A DNA stretch of 10,926 bases from Aquincola sp. (GCA_029884035.1 JAOUIM010000089.1:1-10926), one strand, 5' to 3'; numbered from the stretch's first letter, positions 1-7,949 are shown. The notes: a model not told the origin generated them from the sequence alone. Program-made: numbers and translations.

Positions 1-1543
<1,543 letters not shown>

Positions 1544-1650
1544 GGGCAGTGCGGTCCGGTGGAAAGGGCGCAAGGTTAGCGCACCGGTGTCCGGCGCGCG
1601 GCGGGCTTGCGCGGCGTCAAATGCGGCACGAAAGCGGTGCAATTGATTCG

Positions 1651-1678
1651 TTCAGGGGCCACGAACCGCGCGCACAAT
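1651..1678 (+). promoter_or_regulatory. Weak candidate promoter for the plus-strand small RNA
   Basis: A -10-like CACAAT lies at 1673-1678, inside a short inverted repeat (GCGCA, CAA, TGCGC). A poor -35-like TTCAGG lies at 1651-1656 with a 16-nt spacer. The start of transcription would fall near 1685, exactly at the base of the first RNA stem. That agreement is the main reason for listing it; on its own the promoter match is weak. Confidence 0.3.
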
Positions 1679-1684
1679 GCGCAG

Positions 1685-1784
1685 CACTTCAGGCGACAAA
1701 CCGAGCCGCATTACTGGGCGGAACTCCGGAACCCGTCACCGGCGCTCTGAAGTCCCTGGGCCACTTGCGTGGCCCTTTGTATTT
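1685..1784 (+). ncRNA. Candidate terminator-ended small RNA of about 100 nt, family not recognised
   Basis: This plus-strand stretch lies between two minus-strand genes and has no convincing coding content. By eye it folds into a closed three-way arrangement. ACTTCAG (1686-1692) pairs perfectly with CTGAAGT (1747-1753), and the stem extends by GCG (1693-1695) with CGC (1743-1745) around one bulged U. Inside are CCGC/GCGG (1706-1709 with 1718-1721) and CCGG/CCGG (1726-1729 with 1739-1742). A strong intrinsic terminator follows at once. The RNA would end exactly where the receptor gene's stop codon begins on the other strand. I do not recognise a known riboswitch or sRNA family. The alternative is the 3' end of an unseen short transcript or a 55-codon ORF starting at 1621, which looks non-coding. 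Confidence 0.45.
1758..1784 (+). terminator. Rho-independent terminator, plus strand
   Basis: A perfect 7-bp stem GGGCCAC/GTGGCCC (1758-1764 with 1769-1775) has a TTGC loop and is followed by TTTGTATTT (1776-1784). The T-rich tail lies on the plus strand only, so the terminator acts on plus-strand transcription, although both adjacent protein genes are on the minus strand. Confidence 0.75.
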
Positions 1785-4058
1785 CTAGAGCCTCAGCTCC
1801 AGGCGCAATTGCGCGTTGAGGTGGGTCTGCGCGGCCGTGCGGCTGGTCTCGAGCAGGCTGCCGCTTTGCACGCTCGTCGTGCCCACGGTGTCCAGTGCCA
1901 GCAGGTTCGACAGCGACAGGCGCAGCTTGGCCTCGGGGGTGAAGGCCCACAGCACGAAGGCGTCGACTGCGTTCTTCTCCGACTGCACGATCGTCCGGTC
2001 GGCGTCCAGCCGGGTGCGGTAGCCCGGTGTGTGGTTCCAGTTGGCGCCGATCGTGACCGGCGTGCCGCGGAAGCGGTGGTCGGCCCCCAGGTTGACGGTG
2101 CGGCCGGGCTGTTCGGCGATGCGGTTGTCAGGGCCGGGAATCGCATCGACCTTGGAACGGAAGAGGGACGCGTTGGCGCGCACCTCGGTGCGCGGGCCGT
2201 CGTCGACCAGCTGGTCGAGGCGGAACTTCGCTTCGAGCTCTAGGCCTTGCGTCGTCGCCTTGCCGATGTTCTGCGGCCGCGACACGAAACGTGGCTGGCC
2301 GGGGGACCAGCTCACGTCCTCGAGTGACACCACGTTTCGGATCAGGTCGGCGATGCGGCGGTGAAACAGGTTGGCCGAGAGCACACCGCCGTCCGCGAGG
2401 TAACGCTCAATCGCAAGGTCGAGACCCAGCGCGACCTCGGGACGCAGGTCAGCGTTGCCGGCGCTGTCGGCGCTCAGCTCGCTGTTGGCGCCCGGGGGCG
2501 GGTCTAGGCGATTGAGCGATGGCCGGCCGATCAGCTGGCCCAGGCTCGGTGCGCGGTAACTGCGTGTCAGGCTGGCACGAAGCTGGTCGCGGGCCTGCGC
2601 ATCGGGTTTCCACACCGCGTGCAGCAGCGGCGTCGCGACGCGGCTCGTGTTGGCGTCGGTCACACCGTTGGCATCTTCGCCCTGTGTCGTGATGCCCTCG
2701 ATGCGTAGCCCCCCGTGGAGCGCCCATTGGGGGTTGATTGCCCATTCGTCCTGGACGTACAGCGCATGGCGCCGCGACGAGGCGGAGAGGTCTTCGCCGA
2801 ACTCCGTCAGCTGAGGGACGCCGTCCCAGAGCGTCGACTTGCCCTCGTTTCGGCGGTTGCGCTCCAGCTCGAGGCCGCTGACGACGTGGTGGCCGCTGCC
2901 GAGAACGGCCGAGGCCTTGAGGCTCAGCGTCGCATTGCGATCCCGGTTGTCGGTGGATTCGTCGATTCTGCGCGTCAGCGCATCGGCGGCGTCGAACTCC
3001 AGACGTTGCAGCGTGCTGCGCCAATGCCCGTTGCCGAGCCCGGCACGCCACTCGAGCCGAACACGGTCGCCCACACGGTGGTTGTAGTTGGCGTTCAGAC
3101 GGGTCAGCGCAAAACGTCCGTCGGTCGCCGTGTGGCCACGCACATGGTCGGGTGGATCGACGCCAAACGTCTGGCCGACCGTGTCGGTGCTACGCGTTGT
3201 GCTGCGGCTGGCGATCATCAGGGGTTGCAACATCAAGCTCGTCCCCTGTTCGTCGCGCCACTGCACGCGCGCTGACGCATGAACGCCACGCCGCTGTTCC
3301 CGGCTCTCGAGCGTGCCCTCGCGCACCAACACGGGCTGCCCGGTCGCGAGATCCTCGTCGGTGCGCAGGCTCCGGCTGCTGTTCACGAAGCGGCGCTCGA
3401 ACAACGAGAGCGACCCATTGACGATCCAGTCGCCGATCGTGTCGTTGCGCGTCCAAGAGAGCGAGGGCGACACCAGCGCGCGTTCGACCCCTACGGCGAG
3501 GTTCAGGTCGTTGAGCTTCTTGCGGAAGCCCTCGCGCAACACGATGTTGATCGTGCCGGCGATCGCGCGGGCGCCTGTCTCGGCGGTGGGCGCACGCAGG
3601 ATCTCGATGCGCTCGATCTGCTCCGGCGGGACTGCATCGAGCGAGAAGCGTGGCGGAGTGCGCTCGCCATCGACCAGGATCTGCGTGTAGCCGCCGCCCA
3701 TGCCGCGCATCCGTGGCGCGCCGCCGCGGCCGGGGGCGCCGGGGACGGTGACGCCGGGCAGGCGCTTCAACATCTCGAGCGTATTGCTGTCACCGAAGCG
3801 CTCGATCTCATCGCGGCCGATCACGATCTTGGTAGCGGTCGACTGGCGGCGCTGCTCGCCATCGCTCGCGCGGCCACCGGTGATCTCGATGCGCTGACCA
3901 GGCGCCGCGGGGGGCTTGGCGGCAGGCGCAGGTGCGGCACCCGGCGCGGCCGCGGGCGCCGGCTCAGTGACAGGATCCTGGGCGCAGACCCCGCTCCACG
4001 GCCCGCCCGCGAGCGCGCCCGCGAGCACCACGCGTCGCCAGCGGGGAATTCGAGTCAT
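1785..4058 (-). CDS. TonB-dependent outer-membrane receptor, substrate unknown
   Basis: This 757-residue protein is the size of a typical TonB-dependent receptor, an outer-membrane beta-barrel that imports siderophores, vitamins or similar ligands using ExbBD-TonB energy. A signal peptide with an Arg-rich start and hydrophobic core ends near Ala26 (GVCA before QDP). A Pro/Ala-rich linker (about 29-54) leads to a TonB-box-like IEITG (57-61). The plug domain (about 57-178) contains MLKRLPGV, the RMRGMGGGYTQILVDGER loop region and the IERIEILRAPTA plus GTINIVLREG signatures. The remainder is barrel with alternating hydrophobic strands. The last strand ends in Leu instead of the usual aromatic residue. 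No exbB/exbD/tonB, siderophore or regulator gene is nearby, so the ligand stays open. Upstream, GACAAT lies 8 nt before the ATG and no ribosome binding site is visible. Confidence 0.9.
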   Translation of the reverse strand: MTRIPRWRRVVLAGALAGGPWSGVCAQDPVTEPAPAAAPGAAPAPAAKPPAAPGQRIEITGGRASDGEQRRQSTATKIVIGRDEIERFGDSNTLEMLKRLPGVTVPGAPGRGGAPRMRGMGGGYTQILVDGERTPPRFSLDAVPPEQIERIEILRAPTAETGARAIAGTINIVLREGFRKKLNDLNLAVGVERALVSPSLSWTRNDTIGDWIVNGSLSLFERRFVNSSRSLRTDEDLATGQPVLVREGTLESREQRRGVHASARVQWRDEQGTSLMLQPLMIASRSTTRSTDTVGQTFGVDPPDHVRGHTATDGRFALTRLNANYNHRVGDRVRLEWRAGLGNGHWRSTLQRLEFDAADALTRRIDESTDNRDRNATLSLKASAVLGSGHHVVSGLELERNRRNEGKSTLWDGVPQLTEFGEDLSASSRRHALYVQDEWAINPQWALHGGLRIEGITTQGEDANGVTDANTSRVATPLLHAVWKPDAQARDQLRASLTRSYRAPSLGQLIGRPSLNRLDPPPGANSELSADSAGNADLRPEVALGLDLAIERYLADGGVLSANLFHRRIADLIRNVVSLEDVSWSPGQPRFVSRPQNIGKATTQGLELEAKFRLDQLVDDGPRTEVRANASLFRSKVDAIPGPDNRIAEQPGRTVNLGADHRFRGTPVTIGANWNHTPGYRTRLDADRTIVQSEKNAVDAFVLWAFTPEAKLRLSLSNLLALDTVGTTSVQSGSLLETSRTAAQTHLNAQLRLELRL

Positions 4059-4086
4059 GGGGCACGATTGTCGGTGAAGCCCCTGA

Positions 4087-4118
4087 GACCGTCCCGGTCC
4101 AGGATCCGGCCTGACCGG
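4087..4118. promoter_or_regulatory. Hairpin-forming spacer between divergent genes
   Basis: CCGGTC (4094-4099) pairs with GACCGG (4113-4118). AGG/CCT (4101-4103 with 4110-4112) extends the stem inward past one bulged C. A competing stem GACCG/CGGTC occupies 4087-4099. The element sits between the receptor gene (minus) and the small charged-protein gene (plus), just before a -10-like TATGCT at 4120-4125. It could be an operator or a leader structure, or chance in GC-rich DNA. Confidence 0.3.
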
Positions 4119-4168
4119 CTATGCTGCGCGCCTCGACTGCGGGATGCGCAGTCCCCGACGGGAATGCC

Positions 4169-4336
4169 GTGGCCACACCGAACTACTCCTACGAAAAACG
4201 CCAGCGCGAACTGGCGAAGAAGCGCAAACAGGAAGAAAAGCGCCAGAAGAAACAGCAGCAGCGCGGCGACGAGCCGGCGCCAGCCGATGGTGCTGCGCCC
4301 GCGGTCGACAGCCCGACGCCGCCCCCTGGAGGCTGA
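4169..4336 (+). CDS. Small Lys/Glu-rich protein of 55 residues, function unknown
   Basis: From GTG at 4169 the product begins MATPNYSYEKRQREL. A strongly charged helix follows (about residues 8-32, alternating Lys/Arg with Glu/Gln), then an acidic, Pro/Ala-rich tail (33-55). There is no membrane segment, signal peptide or Cys. I recall hypothetical proteins with the same NYSYEKRQRELAKK beginning in other Burkholderiales, which supports GTG 4169 over the upstream in-frame ATG at 4121 (that ATG overlaps the -10-like TATGCT). A weak GGGA precedes the start. The gene is first in a plus-strand cluster, 24 nt before rluA. The basic helix would suit RNA or ribosome contact, but that is a guess. No function is assigned. 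Confidence 0.7.
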   Translation: MATPNYSYEKRQRELAKKRKQEEKRQKKQQQRGDEPAPADGAAPAVDSPTPPPGG

Positions 4337-4360
4337 CGCACGGGCTTGCGGCGCCAGGCG

Positions 4361-4993
4361 ATGTCCGGTGACGACCTTTGGCTCGTCTTCCGCGACGAGG
4401 CACTGTTGGTGCTCGACAAGCCCTCTGGCCTGCTGGCTGTTCAGGGCCGCGGCGCCGACGGCTACGATTGCCTCGCGTCGCGCGTGCAGCAGCGGTTTGC
4501 CGATGCACGGGTCGTGCATCGGCTCGACCAGGCCACCTCGGGACTGATCGTGTTCGCCCGTGGGGCTGCCGCGCAGCGGGCGTTGTCGATGGTCTTTGCC
4601 GAACGGCGCGTCCACAAGCGTTACGAAGCCCTGGTGGCCGGCCTCGTGGCCGATGACGAAGGTGAGATCGACTTGCCGCTGGCCGCCGACTGGCCGAACC
4701 GCCCGAGACAGCAGGTCGACCGCGCGCGCGGCAAGCCGTCGACCACGTGCTGGCGGGTGCTCGGCCGCGATACGGCAGCGGGCGTGACCCGGGTCGCGCT
4801 CGAGCCGCGGACGGGCCGATCGCACCAACTGCGCGTGCACCTGGCGGCCCTCGGGCACCCGATCCTGGGCGACACGCTGTACGCGCCCCAAGGTCTCTCT
4901 CGCGAGCGCTTGATGCTGCACGCGACCGAACTGACACTGCCGCATCCCACGGACGGCCGGCAGGTGCACTTTTCCTGCCCGGTACCTTTCTGA
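4361..4993 (+). CDS. rluA: RluA-type pseudouridine synthase (23S rRNA/tRNA)
   Basis: This 210-residue enzyme converts specific uridines to pseudouridine. In E. coli RluA modifies 23S rRNA U746 and tRNA U32. The family hallmark HRLDQATSGLIVFA (residues 53-66) carries the catalytic Asp56. Further matches to E. coli RluA, recalled from memory, are KPSGLLAVQGR (20-30), IDLPLAADWPNRP (103-115), TGRSHQLRVHLAALGHPILGD (151-171) and RLMLHA. The length (E. coli 219) and the absence of an S4 domain fit RluA better than RluC or RluD. I chose ATG 4361. TTG 4346 is in frame and could use GGAGG at 4328-4332, but the 13-nt gap is long. The gene lies between the small charged protein and the dioxygenase with short gaps, so cotranscription is likely. 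Confidence 0.9.
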   Translation: MSGDDLWLVFRDEALLVLDKPSGLLAVQGRGADGYDCLASRVQQRFADARVVHRLDQATSGLIVFARGAAAQRALSMVFAERRVHKRYEALVAGLVADDEGEIDLPLAADWPNRPRQQVDRARGKPSTTCWRVLGRDTAAGVTRVALEPRTGRSHQLRVHLAALGHPILGDTLYAPQGLSRERLMLHATELTLPHPTDGRQVHFSCPVPF

Positions 4994-5002
4994 CCGCTAC
5001 CC

Positions 5003-5008
5003 AAGGAG
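5003..5008 (+). promoter_or_regulatory. Ribosome binding site fixing the dioxygenase start
   Basis: AAGGAG lies 5 nt before ATG 5014. It settles the start within a reading frame that stays open far upstream (from about 4747) across rluA, and it shows that the long upstream extension is not translated. Confidence 0.75.
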
Positions 5009-5013
5009 CCGCC

Positions 5014-5652
5014 ATGACACGCCACGGTTCGCCCGCTTCCCGTCGCTCATTTGTCGCGCTTGGCACTGCCTGCATTGGCGCGCCGTCGCTCGCGCTGTGG
5101 TCCCGTGTTGCGGGCGCGGCGACCCGGCGGCTGACGCCGGCGCAGACCGAGGGCCCGTTCTATCCGTTGACGATTCCCGCCGACAGCGACGCCGATCTGC
5201 TGGCCAATGGCGCGCTGCGCTATGGACGTGGCCAGCCGGCGTGGGTCGAGGGCACGCTGGCCGACGCCGATGGTCGCGCCTTGCGCGGCGCGACCATCGA
5301 GATCTGGCAATGCGACGAGCAGGGCCACTACCACCACCCTGGCGATGGCGACCGCGCCGACCGCGCGTTCCAGGGCTTCGGTCGCGCTATGGTGGACGCC
5401 GATGGGCGCTGGCGTTTCCGCACGATCCGGCCCGTGGCCTACGGCGGCCGGGCACCGCATATCCACGCCAAGGTCAAGCTCGGCGCGCGCGAGGTCCTGA
5501 CGACCCAACTCTATGTGGAAGGTGACCCGGGCAATGACCGTGACTTCCTCTGGCGCCGGCTTGCGGCCGAGGATCGGCCGTTGATCACCCGGCCCTTCGT
5601 TCCGAGCGGCGACGGCATGAAGGCGAGCTTCGCGCTGGTGGTCGCGGCGTGA
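5014..5652 (+). CDS. Tat-signal intradiol ring-cleavage dioxygenase (protocatechuate/catechol dioxygenase family)
   Basis: The family uses non-haem Fe(III) to open catecholic rings between the two hydroxyls, giving muconate-type products. This 212-residue protein is of single-domain size. All four iron ligands of the family can be placed: Tyr106 (in IEIWQCDEQGHY), Tyr143 (RPVAY), His149 and His151 (APHIH). TEGPFYP (45-51) is the usual N-terminal motif. The N-terminus SRRSFVALGTAC is a twin-arginine signal followed by a hydrophobic stretch and AGAA near 33-36, so export of the folded, metal-loaded enzyme to the periplasm is expected. It lies 20 nt after rluA and 16 nt before an SDR gene. None of the usual beta-ketoadipate pathway genes (muconate cycloisomerase, decarboxylase, regulator) is in view, so the substrate cannot be named. 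Confidence 0.9.
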   Translation: MTRHGSPASRRSFVALGTACIGAPSLALWSRVAGAATRRLTPAQTEGPFYPLTIPADSDADLLANGALRYGRGQPAWVEGTLADADGRALRGATIEIWQCDEQGHYHHPGDGDRADRAFQGFGRAMVDADGRWRFRTIRPVAYGGRAPHIHAKVKLGAREVLTTQLYVEGDPGNDRDFLWRRLAAEDRPLITRPFVPSGDGMKASFALVVAA

Positions 5653-5665
5653 GCGATATGCTCAC
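5649..5665 (+). repeat. Perfect inverted repeat at the dioxygenase/SDR junction
   Basis: GTGAGC (5649-5654), GATAT, GCTCAC (5660-5665) is a perfect 6-bp inverted repeat. It spans the dioxygenase stop codon and ends 3 nt before the SDR start codon. There is no T-tract, so it is not an intrinsic terminator. It could influence translation of the second gene. Confidence 0.5.
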
Positions 5666-5668
5666 CCG

Positions 5669-6406
5669 ATGACCGACCCGACCTGTCACCTCTACATCGT
5701 CACCGGCGCGTCGCGCGGCCTCGGCCGGGCAATTGCCACGCAACTGGCTGCCAGCGGCGCGACCGTGCTGGGCCTGTCGCGCCAGGCGCCACCCGCCGAG
5801 TTCGAACAATGGACCTGCAATCTGGCCGACCCGCTGCCGGTGGCTGTGCGTCTGGGTGTCTGGCTCGGGGCCTTCGAGCCCGGGCGATTCTCTGCTGCGG
5901 TGCTGATCAACAACGCCGCAATGCTCGCGGACCCGCGGCCGCTTGCCGATGTCGATCTCGAGGAGCTGTCGGCCACCACGCGCGTGGGTCTCGAGGCGCC
6001 GTTGCTGCTCAGCGCAGCGTTCCTGCGCGCGACGCGGGGGTGGACGGGTCAGCGCCGCGTGCTGCACATTTCCTCCGGTCTGGGCCGCCGCGCGATGGCG
6101 TCGCAAGGCCCGTATTGCGCGGTGAAGGCAGGGCTGGACCACCTCGCGCGCGCACAGGCGCTCGAGGAGGCGCAACAGCCCAATGGGGCGAAGGTTTGCT
6201 CGCTCGCGCCGGGTGTCGTCGACACCGACATGCAGATCCAGCTGCGCGGTGCTGACCCGCAAGGCTTTCCCGATCGCGACGCTTTCGTGCAGATGAAAAC
6301 CAGCGGGCGGCTCGACAGCCCGTCGACCGCGGCGGGCAAGGTGATCGCCTACCTGACGCGGGCCGACTTCGGCGCGAATCCGGTCGCGGACGTCAGGGAC
6401 CCCTGA
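5669..6406 (+). CDS. SDR-family NAD(P)-dependent oxidoreductase, sepiapterin/benzil-reductase-like
   Basis: This 245-residue classical short-chain dehydrogenase/reductase has a single Rossmann domain. The cofactor motif TGASRGLG spans residues 12-19 and NNAA (81-84) matches the structural NNAG motif. The catalytic Ser is in HISSG (probably Ser136), with Tyr149 and Lys153 in YCAVK. PGVVDTDM (181-188) follows. The overall pattern, including LHISSG, AGLDHLARAQAL and the LAPGVVDTDMQ region, resembles the sepiapterin-reductase-like branch. Where most classical SDRs have the tetrad Asn in an N-x-x-x-P stretch after the NNAG region, this protein reads RVGLEAP, with Gly107 at that place. The start ATG follows the dioxygenase stop by 16 nt and has no visible ribosome binding site, so it is either coupled to the upstream gene or read from a local TATGCT. 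The substrate is unknown. Confidence 0.88.
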   Translation: MTDPTCHLYIVTGASRGLGRAIATQLAASGATVLGLSRQAPPAEFEQWTCNLADPLPVAVRLGVWLGAFEPGRFSAAVLINNAAMLADPRPLADVDLEELSATTRVGLEAPLLLSAAFLRATRGWTGQRRVLHISSGLGRRAMASQGPYCAVKAGLDHLARAQALEEAQQPNGAKVCSLAPGVVDTDMQIQLRGADPQGFPDRDAFVQMKTSGRLDSPSTAAGKVIAYLTRADFGANPVADVRDP

Positions 6407-6409
6407 GCG

Positions 6410-6429
6410 ACCCCGGATGGCGGCGGGGT
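6410..6429. terminator. Possible weak bidirectional terminator hairpin between convergent genes
   Basis: ACCCCG (6410-6415) pairs with CGGGGT (6424-6429) around an 8-nt loop. It fills most of the 28-bp gap between the SDR gene (plus) and the peptidase gene (minus). There is no T-run on either side, so termination here is only suggested by the position and the stem. Confidence 0.3.
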
Positions 6430-6434
6430 GCGCG

Positions 6435-7922
6435 TCAAGGCGCCCGAAGCCAAGCGGCGAGATCGCGCTCGAGCTTCTCGAGGTCGCCTTGCCGCGTGTA
6501 CATCATGTGCCCGGCATCGTAGTAGTGGTGCTCGATGCGCGACAGCACCTGGGGCGGCACGTCGAGCTGTGCCAGCGACCAGTCGCTCGCGCTGTACGGC
6601 GTGCCCAGGTCGTAGCGGCCGCTGGCCACGAACACGCGAAGGTGCGGGTTGCGCCGCAGTGCGCGCGACAGGTCGTCGCTCGTGCTCGCAAAGGCGTTGC
6701 CCTTTGCCTCGCCGCGGTTCCAGTTCCAGGCCTTGTGGGTCTCCATCGACAGCAGTTCGTATCGCGTCTCGTCGGTCAGGCCGAGTGCATCGCCGAAGTA
6801 GGCGAGGGCGGCCATCCCGTACGGCGCCGCGATGGCCTCGATGCCGGGATCGAACTCCCAGTCGCGGGTGCGGCTGGCCGCCATCGGGCCTGTGCTGCGC
6901 GCATCGAGTCGGCCGACGATGCGGCCTTCGTCGCGCAGCAGGTCGAAGAAGAAGCCCTGGTCGCGGATGCGCAGATTGCGCTCCTCGACGAGCGATCGCT
7001 GAAGACCCGTGAGCTCCGCCACGCGCTTGGCGATGCGCTCGCGTGCCGAGCCGGTGAGTGCGGCGCCACGGTGCAGTGCGGCGAGGTAATCCTCTGCGAC
7101 GAAGGCCTCGGCGGCGCTGCGCGCGGCCTCGGGCGACGCCGCGAGCGGACCTTTGAGTCGGCCGTGGTACTGCGCGACGTTGGCGAACGCCGGCAGAAAC
7201 AGCGCATAGGGCAAGTCATTCCTGGGTGCGAACACGAGCGACTGCAGGTCCATCGCGCACGAGACCAGGATCACGCCGGCGAGTGCCACGTTCGCGTTCT
7301 GCAGCGCATCGGCCAGCGCCGCCCCGCGCGTCGTGCCGTAGCTCTCGCCGGCCAGGAAGACCTTCGAGGCCCAGCGCTTGTGACGCGTCAACCACGCCCG
7401 GATCACCTCAGCCAGTGCAACCACGTCACCGTCGACCGACAGCAGCGCCTTGCGCGCGTCATCGCCGGCGGCGATCGACCAGCCGGTGTGCGGCGGATCG
7501 ATGAAGACGAGGTCGAAATGCTTCAGCCACGTGATCGGGTTGTCGACCACGGTGTAGGGTGGCGCCGGCATCGTGCCGTCGTCGGGTACCGCCATGCGCT
7601 TGGGGCCGAGCGCACCCAGGTGCAACCACACCGACGACGCGCCAGGCCCGCCATTGAACGCAAAGCACACACCGCGCGGCGGGCTGTCGTCGGCGCGCTC
7701 GACAACGTACGAGGTGGCGAAAACGGCGGCCTGCGGTTCGCCGCGGTCTTCACCGAAGCCGCCCTTCGGCACCGGGAGGAATTCGCAGCGCGTCAGGTAC
7801 CTGAGGGTGCGGGCATCGGCGAGCGCGACGCTGCCGGTGGCGTCGACCGGGTTCTGCGCGAGGCGCTTCTCGACCTCCTCGAGTTCTCTCCTGGGCTTCT
7901 TGTCGTCGGTGGTGTCAGGCAT
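6435..7922 (-). CDS. Serine carboxypeptidase-like peptidase (family S10)
   Basis: This 495-residue alpha/beta-hydrolase belongs to the serine carboxypeptidase family (MEROPS S10), which removes C-terminal amino acids. The oxyanion-hole motif FNGGPGASS starts at residue 89. The nucleophile Ser194 is in GESYGTTRG, the acid Asp438 in SGRYDLGTPY and the base His472 in DAGHMMY, so the triad is complete and in the family order. Length is normal. The N-terminus (MPDTTDDKKPRRELEEVEKRL) is strongly charged, with no signal peptide and no earlier in-frame start, so the product as annotated would stay in the cytoplasm, whereas the well-known family members are secreted or vacuolar. The gene is divergent from ygiQ and converges on the SDR gene. 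Its real substrate is unknown; peptide or ester hydrolysis are both possible. Confidence 0.9.
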   Translation of the reverse strand: MPDTTDDKKPRRELEEVEKRLAQNPVDATGSVALADARTLRYLTRCEFLPVPKGGFGEDRGEPQAAVFATSYVVERADDSPPRGVCFAFNGGPGASSVWLHLGALGPKRMAVPDDGTMPAPPYTVVDNPITWLKHFDLVFIDPPHTGWSIAAGDDARKALLSVDGDVVALAEVIRAWLTRHKRWASKVFLAGESYGTTRGAALADALQNANVALAGVILVSCAMDLQSLVFAPRNDLPYALFLPAFANVAQYHGRLKGPLAASPEAARSAAEAFVAEDYLAALHRGAALTGSARERIAKRVAELTGLQRSLVEERNLRIRDQGFFFDLLRDEGRIVGRLDARSTGPMAASRTRDWEFDPGIEAIAAPYGMAALAYFGDALGLTDETRYELLSMETHKAWNWNRGEAKGNAFASTSDDLSRALRRNPHLRVFVASGRYDLGTPYSASDWSLAQLDVPPQVLSRIEHHYYDAGHMMYTRQGDLEKLERDLAAWLRAP

Positions 7923-7949
7923 GGCCAGCGCGTTTGAAAAGGCTTCGGC

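Noticed and set aside
1685..1757. Known riboswitch (cobalamin, SAH, glycine, guanidine) or SRP/6S RNA
   Set aside because: None of the conserved core sequences I know for these classes is present, and no plus-strand gene follows for a riboswitch to control.
1758..1775. The terminator stem as a minus-strand terminator for the receptor gene
   Set aside because: Read on the minus strand, the stem is followed by AGGGACTTC with no T-run; the T-rich tail is on the plus-strand side only.
1621..1788. Short ORF of 55 codons on the plus strand in the exporter/receptor gap
   Set aside because: It has no ribosome binding site, an unremarkable composition, and its stop codon falls beyond the terminator stem and T-tract. 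A structured RNA explains the region better.
3279..4547. Plus-strand open frame spanning the receptor gene start and the rluA start
   Set aside because: It crosses two real genes in other frames and a regulatory spacer, and its product shows no motif.
4747..5013. N-terminal extension of the dioxygenase frame into rluA
   Set aside because: A strong ribosome binding site and a Tat signal begin at ATG 5014. The upstream part is an out-of-frame reading of rluA.
6417..7937. Plus-strand open frame of 506 codons opposite the S10 peptidase
   Set aside because: The minus-strand frame carries the full S10 catalytic motifs. The plus-strand product is an Arg/Ala/Val-rich shadow without recognisable domains.
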